Source of the DNA: Martinezella multihospitum
GTDB lineage: Bacteria; Pseudomonadota; Alphaproteobacteria; Rhizobiales; Rhizobiaceae
Reading direction: 5' to 3'
DNA length: 64,000 nucleotides
Assembly: GCF_900094585.1 (NCBI RefSeq)
Contig: NZ_FMAG01000007.1
Coordinates: forward strand, 291,552 to 355,551
In this document: piece after piece, positions 57,150 through 64,000 of the stretch
Position numbering within the stretch: position 1 is the first letter of the stretch
How the letters are laid out: every line of letters starts with the position of its first letter
Notes under the pieces: generated by a model
What the model saw: the letters and a program-made list of their open reading frames with translations, nothing else
What the model was told of the DNA's origin: nothing
Databases searched by the model: none
Position numbers and translations under genes: made by a program

Positions 57150-57799
57150 AGCTGGTACTTTTCGATTGCGACGGCACGCTGGTCGACAGCGCGCGGCTGA
57201 TCCATGAGGTCATGGCGCGCACCTTCGTGGCCTTCGGCTACAAACGTCCCGATGTTTCTGCGACGAAATCGATCATCGGCCTGACGCTCGATATCGCCAT
57301 TGCCCGCCTGCAGGGCAAGCCGCATGTCGACGATGAGGCAATCGCCATGACGGCGCATTACAAGTCGATCTTTCCCGAGGTGCGAGACGAGGCTGATATG
57401 CAGACGCCTCTTTTCGACGGCATCAAGCTGCTGATCGAGACGCTCGCTGCCCGCGATGAATTGCTGATCGGCGCGGTGACGGGCAAATCCCGCCGCGGAT
57501 TGATCCATATCCTTGAGGTCAATGATTTCACGCCCTATTTCATCGTCTCGCGCACTGCCGACGATTGCCCGTCGAAGCCTCATCCGGCGATGGTGACGGA
57601 ATGCTGTGACGAGACCGGCATGAACCCGCATGATACGATCGTGATCGGCGATGCCATCTACGACATGCAGATGGCGAAGGCGGCGGGTGCGACTGCCATC
57701 GGTGTGGCCTGGGGCTACGCCTCAGTCGAGGAATTGCTGGCGGCTGGGGCAGATGCCATAGCCCACCATCCGAACGACTTGTTGAGCCATATTCTCTGA
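57146..57799 (+). CDS. HAD-IA hydrolase (phosphatase)
   Basis: 217-residue haloacid dehalogenase-type phosphatase. LVLFDCDGTLVDS with Asp7 and Asp9 is the catalytic motif I, VTGKSRRGL the second, KPHPAMV the third and VIGDAIYDMQMAKAAG the fourth. It resembles phosphoglycolate phosphatase. Start overlaps the pseudouridine synthase stop by 4 bp (ATGA), so it is translationally coupled. Confidence 0.92.
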   Translation: MKLVLFDCDGTLVDSARLIHEVMARTFVAFGYKRPDVSATKSIIGLTLDIAIARLQGKPHVDDEAIAMTAHYKSIFPEVRDEADMQTPLFDGIKLLIETLAARDELLIGAVTGKSRRGLIHILEVNDFTPYFIVSRTADDCPSKPHPAMVTECCDETGMNPHDTIVIGDAIYDMQMAKAAGATAIGVAWGYASVEELLAAGADAIAHHPNDLLSHIL

Positions 57800-57808
57800 G
57801 GTGACGCC

Positions 57809-58594
57809 ATGCGCGACCTGTTGAACGATCTTTCCGAAGGTCTCAGCCATCCCGATCCGATCCGCCGCGCGCAGATCCAGATGAAGAAGCCATTGCCGAA
57901 ACGCTTCTACAAGGAAGTGACGATCAACAAACACGAGGATGGCCATGCCATCGCGCTTGACGGCAAGGTGGTAAAAACGCCGGCGCGACGCTCTTTGGCG
58001 TTGCCGACGGAAGCACTTGCCAGGCTGGTGGCGGCCGAATGGGCACGTCAGGTCGATGTCATCGATCCCGCCACCATGCCGGTGACGCGTCTCGTCAATA
58101 CGGCGATCGACGGCGTTGCGACCGAGAACCAGGCCGTGTTCGATGAAATCGTCCGCTTTTCGGGCAGCGATCTGCTCTGCTACCGTGCCGACGGGCCTGA
58201 GCGGCTTGTCGAGCGCCAGTCGGAACGCTGGAACCCGGTCATCGAATGGGCCGCGCGCAACCTGGGTGCCCGCTTCATCCTGGCGGAAGGCGTCATGCAC
58301 CAGGAGCAGCCGGGCGAAGCTATCGAGGCGTTCGCCGCCGCTATGCGCAAGTACGACACACCGATGGAGCTGGCGAGCTTGCACACGATCACGACGCTCA
58401 CCGGCTCGGCGATCCTGGCGCTGGCCTTCGCGGAAGGATTCTTGCCGCTGACCGACGTCTGGTCGCTCGCCCATCTCGACGAGGATTGGACGATCGAGCA
58501 TTGGGGCAGCGATGAAGAAGCCGAACAGCGCCGTGCACAGCGTTTTGAGGAATTTCAGGCCGCAACCGACGTTTTTTCCGCGCTTCGCAGTTGA
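57809..58594 (+). CDS. ATP12 family F1-ATPase assembly chaperone
   Basis: 261-residue ATP12-like protein, a chaperone for the F1 alpha subunit that in bacteria is largely confined to alphaproteobacteria. Conserved parts: KRFYKEVTINKHEDGHAIAL, LPTEALARLVAAEWARQ, VTRLVNTAIDGV and FSGSDLLCYRADGPERLVER, and LAFAEGFLPLTDVWSLAHLD. It starts 9 nt after the HAD gene. Typical length. Confidence 0.94.
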   Translation: MRDLLNDLSEGLSHPDPIRRAQIQMKKPLPKRFYKEVTINKHEDGHAIALDGKVVKTPARRSLALPTEALARLVAAEWARQVDVIDPATMPVTRLVNTAIDGVATENQAVFDEIVRFSGSDLLCYRADGPERLVERQSERWNPVIEWAARNLGARFILAEGVMHQEQPGEAIEAFAAAMRKYDTPMELASLHTITTLTGSAILALAFAEGFLPLTDVWSLAHLDEDWTIEHWGSDEEAEQRRAQRFEEFQAATDVFSALRS

Positions 58595-58663
58595 ATATTG
58601 TTGATTTCCAGTCCTTTATATCGATCGTCGCATCTTGCAAGCTTGGAAGTCGGGACAGGAATC

Positions 58664-59134
58664 ATGTTGTTGTCGAGGTCGGGAGCCATATCGGCGCTCG
58701 TGGGATGTTTGGCACTGGCTGCGTGTTCGAGCTGGTCCGTCGATCCTCCGCCTCCAACCTATGCCGTGCGCAGTGCAACCGTCGTAGCCGACGAGGCTTT
58801 GCCGCCGGTGTCGCCGGCGCTGGTTGCAGCCGTCAATGATCGTGTCAACGCCGCGATCGCTGCAACAAGCTTCAGCCCACAATTGCCGCAGGTTGCCATC
58901 ACGGTCAGACTGAGCGACGTCCGCAAGGCGCGCGGCTTCAATCGCGATCGCAGCAGCGCCAAGATCAATATCGATGCGGCGGCAGCCGATGGCGGCGCCG
59001 TGGTTGCCATGGCGTCGTTCGAGACAAAGACCGTCGCTCCCGATCCGGCTACAGCCGATGAGCTGATGGCGGAAGATATCGCCGCGCGTATCCGATCCAT
59101 CTTTTCGCTGAACACTCCACGGCTCGCAAACTGA
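58664..59134 (+). CDS. Small lipoprotein, unknown function
   Basis: 156-residue predicted lipoprotein. The signal segment GAISALVGCLALAACSSWSV ends in a lipobox LAAC with Cys near residue 21. The mature part is Ala/Val-rich and ends with LAN; no domain recognised. The ATG at 58664 is preceded by AGGAATC; the frame is open to 58598 with an in-frame ATG, which has no binding site. Confidence 0.75.
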   Translation: MLLSRSGAISALVGCLALAACSSWSVDPPPPTYAVRSATVVADEALPPVSPALVAAVNDRVNAAIAATSFSPQLPQVAITVRLSDVRKARGFNRDRSSAKINIDAAAADGGAVVAMASFETKTVAPDPATADELMAEDIAARIRSIFSLNTPRLAN

Positions 59135-59197
59135 GCCAACAGCTTCAAACAAGGCTCGCGCCATGCTAAGCCCGAGCGATGAGGGAGAGAGGGCCGC

Positions 59198-60730
59198 ATG
59201 AAGGAAATCCTGCAGGAGCTGGAACGTCGTCGTGAGATCGCAAGGCTTGGCGGCGGGCAGGCGCGGATCGATGCGCAGCATGCGCGCGGCAAGCTAACGG
59301 CCCGCGAGCGCATCGACATCTTCCTCGACGAGGGCTCCTTCGAAGAGTTCGACATGTTCGTCGAGCATCGCTCGACCGATTTCGGCATGGACAAGAGCAA
59401 GATCGCCGGCGACGGCGTGGTGACCGGCTGGGGCACGGTCAACGGACGCACCGTTTTCATTTTTGCCAAGGATTTCACAGTCTTCGGTGGATCTCTTTCA
59501 GAAGCACATGCGGAAAAGATCACCAAGGTCCAGGACATGGCGCTGAAGAACCGGGCGCCGATCATCGGGATCTATGATGCCGGCGGCGCCCGCATCCAGG
59601 AAGGCGTGGCCGCACTGGGCGGTTATGCCGAGGTATTCCAGCGCAATGTGCTGGCCTCCGGCGTCATTCCGCAGATTTCCATTATCATGGGTCCATGCGC
59701 AGGCGGCGACGTCTATTCGCCCGCGATGACCGATTTCATCTTCATGGTGCGCGATACCTCCTACATGTTCGTCACGGGACCGGATGTCGTAAAGACGGTC
59801 ACCAATGAAACGGTGACATCGGAGCAGCTCGGCGGTGCTTCTGTGCACACGACGAAATCCTCGATCGCCGATGCTGCCTACGACAATGATGTCGACACAC
59901 TCTTGCAGGTGCGCCGTCTCATCGATTTCCTGCCTCAGTCGAACACGGCAGATGTGCCCGAGATCGAGTGCTATCAGTCCGTGACCGATCCCGATGCTTC
60001 GCTCGATACTCTGATTCCGGCCAACGCCAACAAGCCCTACGACATCAAGGAACTGATCCTGAAGGTGGCGGACGAGGGCGATTTCTTCGAGATCCAGGAG
60101 AGCTTCGCCAAGAACATCGTTTGCGGTTTCGGCCGCATCGAGGGCGCTACGGTCGGCTTCGTCGCCAATCAGCCGATGGTGCTTGCCGGTGTGCTCGACA
60201 GCGATGCGTCACGAAAGGCGGCGCGCTTCGTCCGTTTCTGCGACTGCTTCAACATTCCGATCGTCACCTTCGTCGACGTACCCGGCTTTCTGCCGGGGAC
60301 GGCGCAGGAATATGGCGGACTGATCAAGCATGGCGCCAAGCTGCTCTTTGCCTATGCCGAGGCGACCGTGCCGAAACTGACCGTCATCACCCGCAAGGCC
60401 TTCGGCGGCGCCTATGACGTCATGGCCTCGAAGCACCTGCGCGGCGATCTCAACTATGCCTGGCCGACGGCGCAGATCGCCGTCATGGGCGCCAAGGGTG
60501 CTGTCGAGATCATCTTCCGCAAGGATATCGCCGACCCGGAGAAGATCGCCGCCCATACCAAGATGTATGAGGACCGCTTCCTGTCGCCCTTCGTCGCCGC
60601 GGAGCGCGGCTACATCGACGAAGTGATCATGCCTCGCTCGACCCGGCGCCGGCTGGCGCAGGGGCTTAGAATGTTGCGCAACAAGGACCTGACCAATCCC
60701 TGGAAGAAGCACGACAACATCCCGTTGTGA
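59198..60730 (+). CDS. pccB: Propionyl-CoA carboxylase beta chain (acyl-CoA carboxylase)
   Basis: 510-residue carboxyltransferase subunit that transfers CO2 from biotin to propionyl-CoA (or acetyl-CoA) to give methylmalonyl-CoA. GIYDAGGARIQEGVAALGGY, IMGPCAGGDVYSPAMTDF, and VDVPGFLPGTAQEYGGLIKH are the family's acyl-CoA and biotin-binding segments, and RKAFGGAYDVMASKHLRGD is also conserved. The start is preceded by AGAGAGGG. The alpha chain pccA is not in the window. The gene after it encodes DoxX, not pccA. Confidence 0.95.
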   Translation: MKEILQELERRREIARLGGGQARIDAQHARGKLTARERIDIFLDEGSFEEFDMFVEHRSTDFGMDKSKIAGDGVVTGWGTVNGRTVFIFAKDFTVFGGSLSEAHAEKITKVQDMALKNRAPIIGIYDAGGARIQEGVAALGGYAEVFQRNVLASGVIPQISIIMGPCAGGDVYSPAMTDFIFMVRDTSYMFVTGPDVVKTVTNETVTSEQLGGASVHTTKSSIADAAYDNDVDTLLQVRRLIDFLPQSNTADVPEIECYQSVTDPDASLDTLIPANANKPYDIKELILKVADEGDFFEIQESFAKNIVCGFGRIEGATVGFVANQPMVLAGVLDSDASRKAARFVRFCDCFNIPIVTFVDVPGFLPGTAQEYGGLIKHGAKLLFAYAEATVPKLTVITRKAFGGAYDVMASKHLRGDLNYAWPTAQIAVMGAKGAVEIIFRKDIADPEKIAAHTKMYEDRFLSPFVAAERGYIDEVIMPRSTRRRLAQGLRMLRNKDLTNPWKKHDNIPL

Positions 60731-60853
60731 GCATGTGACAACAAGTCACGGATTTGACACGGAAAATTGATTGAGCGTCAGAATCCGTGTTTTCACGTTC
60801 CGGCTCCTGCGCTCTATTGCTTCCTCGTGGGGGAGTTAAAACTGGAGTTTAAC

Positions 60854-61246
60854 ATGGCGCTTTCCGATCGGCTGAATCAATATCAGCCCTATGCTCTTAC
60901 CGTATTGCGTGTCGTCACCGGCGTATTGTTCATCGAACACGGCTTGCAGAAGCTGCTCGGCTTTCCGGCCGGCGGTCAATTTCCAAGCCCGCTGCCGACC
61001 CTGATTCTGGTTCAGGGTATCCTTGAAGTCGTCGGTGGATTGGCGACGATCGTCGGCTTCTTTACCCGTCCGGTCGCGTTCATTCTCTGCGGCAACATGG
61101 CGGTCGCCTATTTCATGGCGCATTATCCGAAGAATTTCTTTCCGGCCAACAACGGCGGTGATGCAGCGATCCTCTATTGCTTCATCTTCCTGTTCCTGAT
61201 CTTCGCAGGCCCGGGCCTGCTGGCGATCGACAACAGCAAAAAGTGA
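60854..61246 (+). CDS. DoxX family membrane protein
   Basis: 130-residue protein with four transmembrane segments. LRVVTGVLFIEHGLQKLLGF, a central GGLATIVGFFTRPVAFIL and AVAYFMAHYPKNFFPANNGG are the DoxX family pattern. The start at 60854 is preceded by CTGGAG. Function is unknown; DoxX proteins are linked to thiol or oxidative stress. Followed by a paralogue at 61383. Confidence 0.9.
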   Translation: MALSDRLNQYQPYALTVLRVVTGVLFIEHGLQKLLGFPAGGQFPSPLPTLILVQGILEVVGGLATIVGFFTRPVAFILCGNMAVAYFMAHYPKNFFPANNGGDAAILYCFIFLFLIFAGPGLLAIDNSKK

Positions 61247-61382
61247 CAGCCTTTTCGTCGGGCTCGGCTGATTGTCGGGTCCGGCGAATAAATTGGTATC
61301 TCGCGTGTTCACTCCGTTGTCGGCGAAGCGAGAGTACTTTTGACAGGATCTCCTTCGCATCCCCTATCGAACGGAGATCCTC

Positions 61383-61769
61383 ATGTCATTTCCCGAGCGC
61401 TTGTCGCATTATCAGCCCGCTGTCCTCGCCATTTTGCGAATCATGACTGCCGTGCTGTTCATCGAACACGGCACGCAAAAGGTCTTCGGCTTTCCGCCAG
61501 CGCCTTACGAAATCACGACGCTATTCTTCGTGGCCGGAATTATCGAGCTGGGCGGCGGCATCTTTATCCTGCTTGGGTTTTTCACCCGGCCGATTGCCTT
61601 TCTCCTGAGCGGCGAAATGGCGATCGCCTATTTCATGGTCCACATGCCGATCAATTTCTTCCCGGCCAACAATGAGGGAGATGGGGCGATCCTGTTCTGC
61701 TTCATCTTCCTGTTTCTGGTGTTTGCCGGACCGGGAATCTGGGCGCTGGACAATCGCCAGCGCCGATGA
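61383..61769 (+). CDS. DoxX family membrane protein (paralogue)
   Basis: 128-residue four-span DoxX protein. LRIMTAVLFIEHGTQKVFGF, GGGIFILLGFFTRPIAFLLS and AIAYFMVHMPINFFPANNEG align with the preceding gene almost position by position, so the two arose by tandem duplication. Its function is unknown. Convergent with sugE, 6 nt apart. Confidence 0.9.
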   Translation: MSFPERLSHYQPAVLAILRIMTAVLFIEHGTQKVFGFPPAPYEITTLFFVAGIIELGGGIFILLGFFTRPIAFLLSGEMAIAYFMVHMPINFFPANNEGDGAILFCFIFLFLVFAGPGIWALDNRQRR

Positions 61770-61775
61770 TCTCGG

Positions 61776-62090
61776 TCAGGCCGTGAGCTTGAGACCGGCG
61801 ATGCCTGCCACGATCAAGCCGATGCAGAGTAGCCGAATCAAGGTCGCGGGATCGCCGAGCAACCATATACCAAGCAGAACCGTGCCGACGGTGCCGATGC
61901 CGGTCCAGACCGCATAGGCCGTACCCATCGGCAAGGTTTTTACGGCCAGGCCAAGCAGCACGACGCTGATGACCATGGAGATGACGGTGAGAACTGTCGG
62001 CATCGGCCGCGTGAAGCCGTCGGTATATTTCAGGCCGACGGCCCAGCCGATTTCGAACAAGCCTGCGAGGAAAAGCAGGAACCAAGCCAT
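61776..62090 (-). CDS. sugE: SMR efflux protein SugE (guanidinium exporter type)
   Basis: 104-residue small multidrug resistance protein with four transmembrane helices. The essential Glu in helix 1 is at residue 13 (LAGLFEIGWAVGLKY), and the Trp and Gly-rich helices TAYAVWTGIGTVGTVLLGIW and RLLCIGLIVAGIAGLKL follow. GLKYT and GTVG fit the SugE/Gdx subgroup, which exports guanidinium. Convergent with the DoxX gene. Confidence 0.9.
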   Translation of the reverse strand: MAWFLLFLAGLFEIGWAVGLKYTDGFTRPMPTVLTVISMVISVVLLGLAVKTLPMGTAYAVWTGIGTVGTVLLGIWLLGDPATLIRLLCIGLIVAGIAGLKLTA

Positions 62091-62223
62091 GTTACGCTCC
62101 TTTGTTAAGAGCGAGGCCGTCCCCGCGATGTCTACGGCTGGTTTGGTTGCCGGCCGCCGCAGTCGTCTGCGTGTTTCCTATATGCCTTTGTCGGCTGCCT
62201 ATTTCAAGGCGATGGCACTACCC

Positions 62224-63060
62224 TTACTTTTCCAGCCGTTCGGCATGCCACTTCAGGTGATCGTCCATAAAGGTGGAGATGAAGTAGTAGGAGTGGTCGT
62301 AGCGCTCGTGCATGCGCAGCTTCAGGCTGATATCGGTGCCTTTAATGGCGTCCTCGAACAGCCAGGGGCGCAGGCCGTTTTCGAGGAAACTGTCAGCCTT
62401 GCCCTGGTCGATCAGGAACTCGGGGAAGCGGGCACCATCCTCGACGAGCGCGCAGGCGTCATATCGGCGCCATGCGGCCTTGTCGCTGCCGAGATATTTC
62501 TCAAGCGCAGGTGCCGACCAATCGGCCGTCGACGGCTGGATGATCGGAGCGAAGGCCGAGCAGCTCTTGAAGCGATCCGGGTTCTTCAGCGCGATCGTCA
62601 TGGCGCCATGGCCGCCCATGGAGTGGCCGAAGATACCCTGGCGGCTCATATCGGCGCGGAATTGCTTCGATATGATCGCAGGCAGTTCTTCCGTGATGTA
62701 GCTGTACATCTGGTAGTTTTCGGCCCAAGGCGTCTCCGTGGCGTCGAGATAGAAGCCGGCACCTTTGCCCATCTGCCAATTGGTCAGTTCGTCCGGGACG
62801 TCATTGCCGCGCGGGCTGGTGTCCGGGCAGACGATGATGAGGCCGAGCTCGGCGGCCATGCGGCGATATTCGCCCTTTTCCATGACGTTGGCGTGGGTGC
62901 AGGTGAGGCCGGAGAGATACCAGAGGACCGGGCGGGGCTCCTTGATTGCCTGTGGGGGTACGAAGACGGCAAAGGTCATCTCGCATTTGCAGGCTTCGGA
63001 TTCATGCGAGAAGACACCCTGCATGCCGCCGAAGGCGGTGTTCTGGGAAATGATGTTCAC
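62224..63060 (-). CDS. fghA: S-formylglutathione hydrolase
   Basis: 278-residue esterase that hydrolyses S-formylglutathione to formate and glutathione in formaldehyde detoxification. GIFGHSMGGHGAMTIA places the nucleophile Ser at 147; WYLSGLTCTHANVMEK and GNDVPDELTNWQMGKGAGFY are family-specific. The start overlaps the DUF188 stop by 4 bp (ATGA). The matching dehydrogenase AdhC is encoded upstream on the same strand. Confidence 0.96.
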   Translation of the reverse strand: MNIISQNTAFGGMQGVFSHESEACKCEMTFAVFVPPQAIKEPRPVLWYLSGLTCTHANVMEKGEYRRMAAELGLIIVCPDTSPRGNDVPDELTNWQMGKGAGFYLDATETPWAENYQMYSYITEELPAIISKQFRADMSRQGIFGHSMGGHGAMTIALKNPDRFKSCSAFAPIIQPSTADWSAPALEKYLGSDKAAWRRYDACALVEDGARFPEFLIDQGKADSFLENGLRPWLFEDAIKGTDISLKLRMHERYDHSYYFISTFMDDHLKWHAERLEK

Positions 63061-63521
63061 GGCTGGCCTCCAGGCGTCTGGTGAGTTTTTGCACGCCGGC
63101 AGAGCCGGTCGAAGGTTTCGAGAAAGGCGGAGCGGTCGCGCGGCGAGAAGGCGGCATTGTAGCCCTTGCTTTCGCCGGTTTCGCGAAGATGGGCGCCGAG
63201 GTCGCGCATGGCCGTTGCCATGCCGATATTGGTCTTGTCGAAGATGCGGCCGGTCGGTCCCGTCACCAACGCTCCCGTCGCAACGCAGCGACCGGCAAGC
63301 GGCACATCGGCGGTGACGACGATATCACCGGCAACGGCATGTTCTGCGATCCAGTTGTCGGCGGCGTCGAAGGCGTTGGAGACGATGACGTTATGCACCA
63401 TCGGATCCCGCGATGGCCGCAGTCCCGAATTGGCGACAAAGGTCACCTCGATGCCGTGGCGTTCGGCAACCTTCAGGATCTCCGGCTTCACCGGACAGGC
63501 GTCGGCATCGACATAAATCAT
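63057..63521 (-). CDS. DUF188 (YaiI/YqxD family) protein
   Basis: 154-residue protein of the YaiI/YqxD family (UPF0178). MIYVDADACPVKPEILKVAE is the nuclease-like PIN-fold start, VTFVANSGLRPSRDPMV, DIVVTADVPLAGRC and NIGMATAMRDLGAHLRETGE follow. The function is unknown; the PIN-like fold suggests nuclease activity. It lies between adhC and fghA and overlaps fghA by 4 bp, which places it in the formaldehyde operon. Confidence 0.92.
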   Translation of the reverse strand: MIYVDADACPVKPEILKVAERHGIEVTFVANSGLRPSRDPMVHNVIVSNAFDAADNWIAEHAVAGDIVVTADVPLAGRCVATGALVTGPTGRIFDKTNIGMATAMRDLGAHLRETGESKGYNAAFSPRDRSAFLETFDRLCRRAKTHQTPGGQP

Positions 63522-63541
63522 AATATCAAATCTTTTCAGCT

Positions 63542-63572
63542 ATATGCGGCGCATTTCTCACGCGCCGCATAT
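63542..63572 (-). terminator. Inverted repeat after adhC, possible terminator
   Basis: ATATGCGGCGC (63542-63552) and GCGCCGCATAT (63562-63572), an 11-bp perfect stem with a 9-nt loop, 22 nt after the adhC stop. There is no T tract, so it may be an attenuator or processing site instead. Confidence 0.45.
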
Positions 63573-63594
63573 GTCTCTTCGAATGATTTAGGCG

Positions 63595-64000
63595 TCAGTA
63601 GAGCACGACGCTGCGGATGCTTTCGCCCGAATGCATGAGCTCAAAGCCCTTGTTGATGTCTTCGAGCGGCATGGTGTGGGTGATCATCGGATCGATCTGG
63701 ATCTTGCCCTCCATGTACCAGTCGACGATCTTCGGAACGTCGGTACGGCCACGCGCGCCGCCGAAGGCCGTGCCCATCCACGAGCGGCCCGTCACCAGCT
63801 GGAATGGACGCGTCGAAATCTCCTGGCCGGCGCCGGCAACGCCGATGACCACGGACTTGCCCCAGCCGCGATGGCTTGCCTCCAGTGCCTGGCGCATCAC
63901 CTTGGTGTTGCCCGTGCAGTCGAAAGTGTAGTCGGCGCCGCCGATCTGGTCGGCCCCACGCTTCGTCATGTTGACGAGATAGGGCACGATATCGTCGCCG
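63595..64000 (-). CDS. adhC: S-(hydroxymethyl)glutathione dehydrogenase / class III alcohol dehydrogenase (5' end cut)
   Basis: The last 134 codons of a zinc-dependent class III alcohol dehydrogenase; the start lies beyond the right edge. DYTFDCTGNTKVMRQALEAS, KSVVIGVAGAGQEISTRPFQ, GRSWMGTAFGGARGRTDVPK and ending with IRSVVLY are diagnostic. The enzyme oxidises S-(hydroxymethyl)glutathione to S-formylglutathione, the substrate of FghA. Same strand as DUF188 and fghA, upstream of both. Confidence 0.95.
   Translation of the reverse strand, partial: GDDIVPYLVNMTKRGADQIGGADYTFDCTGNTKVMRQALEASHRGWGKSVVIGVAGAGQEISTRPFQLVTGRSWMGTAFGGARGRTDVPKIVDWYMEGKIQIDPMITHTMPLEDINKGFELMHSGESIRSVVLY

Overview
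The window is a gene-dense, GC-rich stretch of chromosome from an alphaproteobacterium, most likely Rhizobium or a close relative (Rhizobiaceae). The evidence is the family mix: an ATP12-type F1 assembly chaperone, DUF1127, DUF2189 and PCu(A)C proteins, a rhizobial-type suf operon with two cysteine desulfurases, and a purS-purQ-purL type purine pathway. No insertion sequence, prophage, CRISPR array, rRNA or tRNA was found. Species cannot be decided from the sequence alone.

Layout. 1-2.5 kb: two tandem Bcr/CflA-type MFS exporters, the first cut by the left edge. 2.6-13.2 kb: monothiol glutaredoxin and BolA flanking a small membrane protein and a membrane-anchored alpha/beta hydrolase, then purL, a PagL-like lipid A deacylase, a MocR regulator divergent from a DUF1127 protein, a P-loop ATPase, a lipoprotein, and purQ-purS-purC. 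13.4-18.2 kb: RBBP9-like hydrolase, DUF2189 protein, low-affinity iron permease family protein, purB, a small membrane protein and rpe. 18.3-25.2 kb: a LivK-type binding protein, then a tightly packed plus-strand cluster for maturation of a molybdenum hydroxylase: flavin reductase, MoxR/CoxD ATPase, CoxE VWA protein, two XdhC halves, a molybdopterin-binding/MobA fusion and TfoX. No molybdoenzyme structural gene is nearby. 25.2-36.5 kb: Nudix hydrolase, DEAD-box helicase, M23 peptidase, ferritin-like DUF455, a BCP peroxiredoxin, a 1139-residue AsmA-like protein, a small protein, an alpha/beta hydrolase and tyrS. 36.7-40.7 kb: a caspase-fold protein that has lost both catalytic residues, a GNAT acetyltransferase and a hydrolase.

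40.9-47.9 kb: the suf iron-sulfur operon (cysteine desulfurase, sufB, sufC, sufD, sufS, sufT, sufA), preceded by an Irr-box-like palindrome. 48-50.5 kb: ZIP transporter, a low-GC orphan T6SS-immunity-like gene, and an esterase coupled to an orphan HigA-like antitoxin. 50.6-55.3 kb: gcvT-gcvH-gcvP behind a tandem glycine riboswitch and a clear promoter. 55.4-61.8 kb: copper chaperone, pseudouridine synthase, HAD phosphatase, ATP12, a lipoprotein, pccB and two DoxX proteins. 61.8-64 kb: SugE, and the formaldehyde pair fghA and adhC with a DUF188 gene between them; adhC is cut by the right edge.

The most unusual observations are a shared two-box element (ATTGTGA, 16 nt, TTATGGGGRCGCC) upstream of both purC and purB, with tandem 16-bp repeats of one box at purB; the catalytically dead caspase-like protein; palindromes in the MocR/DUF1127 intergenic region; the Irr-like box at suf; and orphan immunity and antitoxin genes next to each other.
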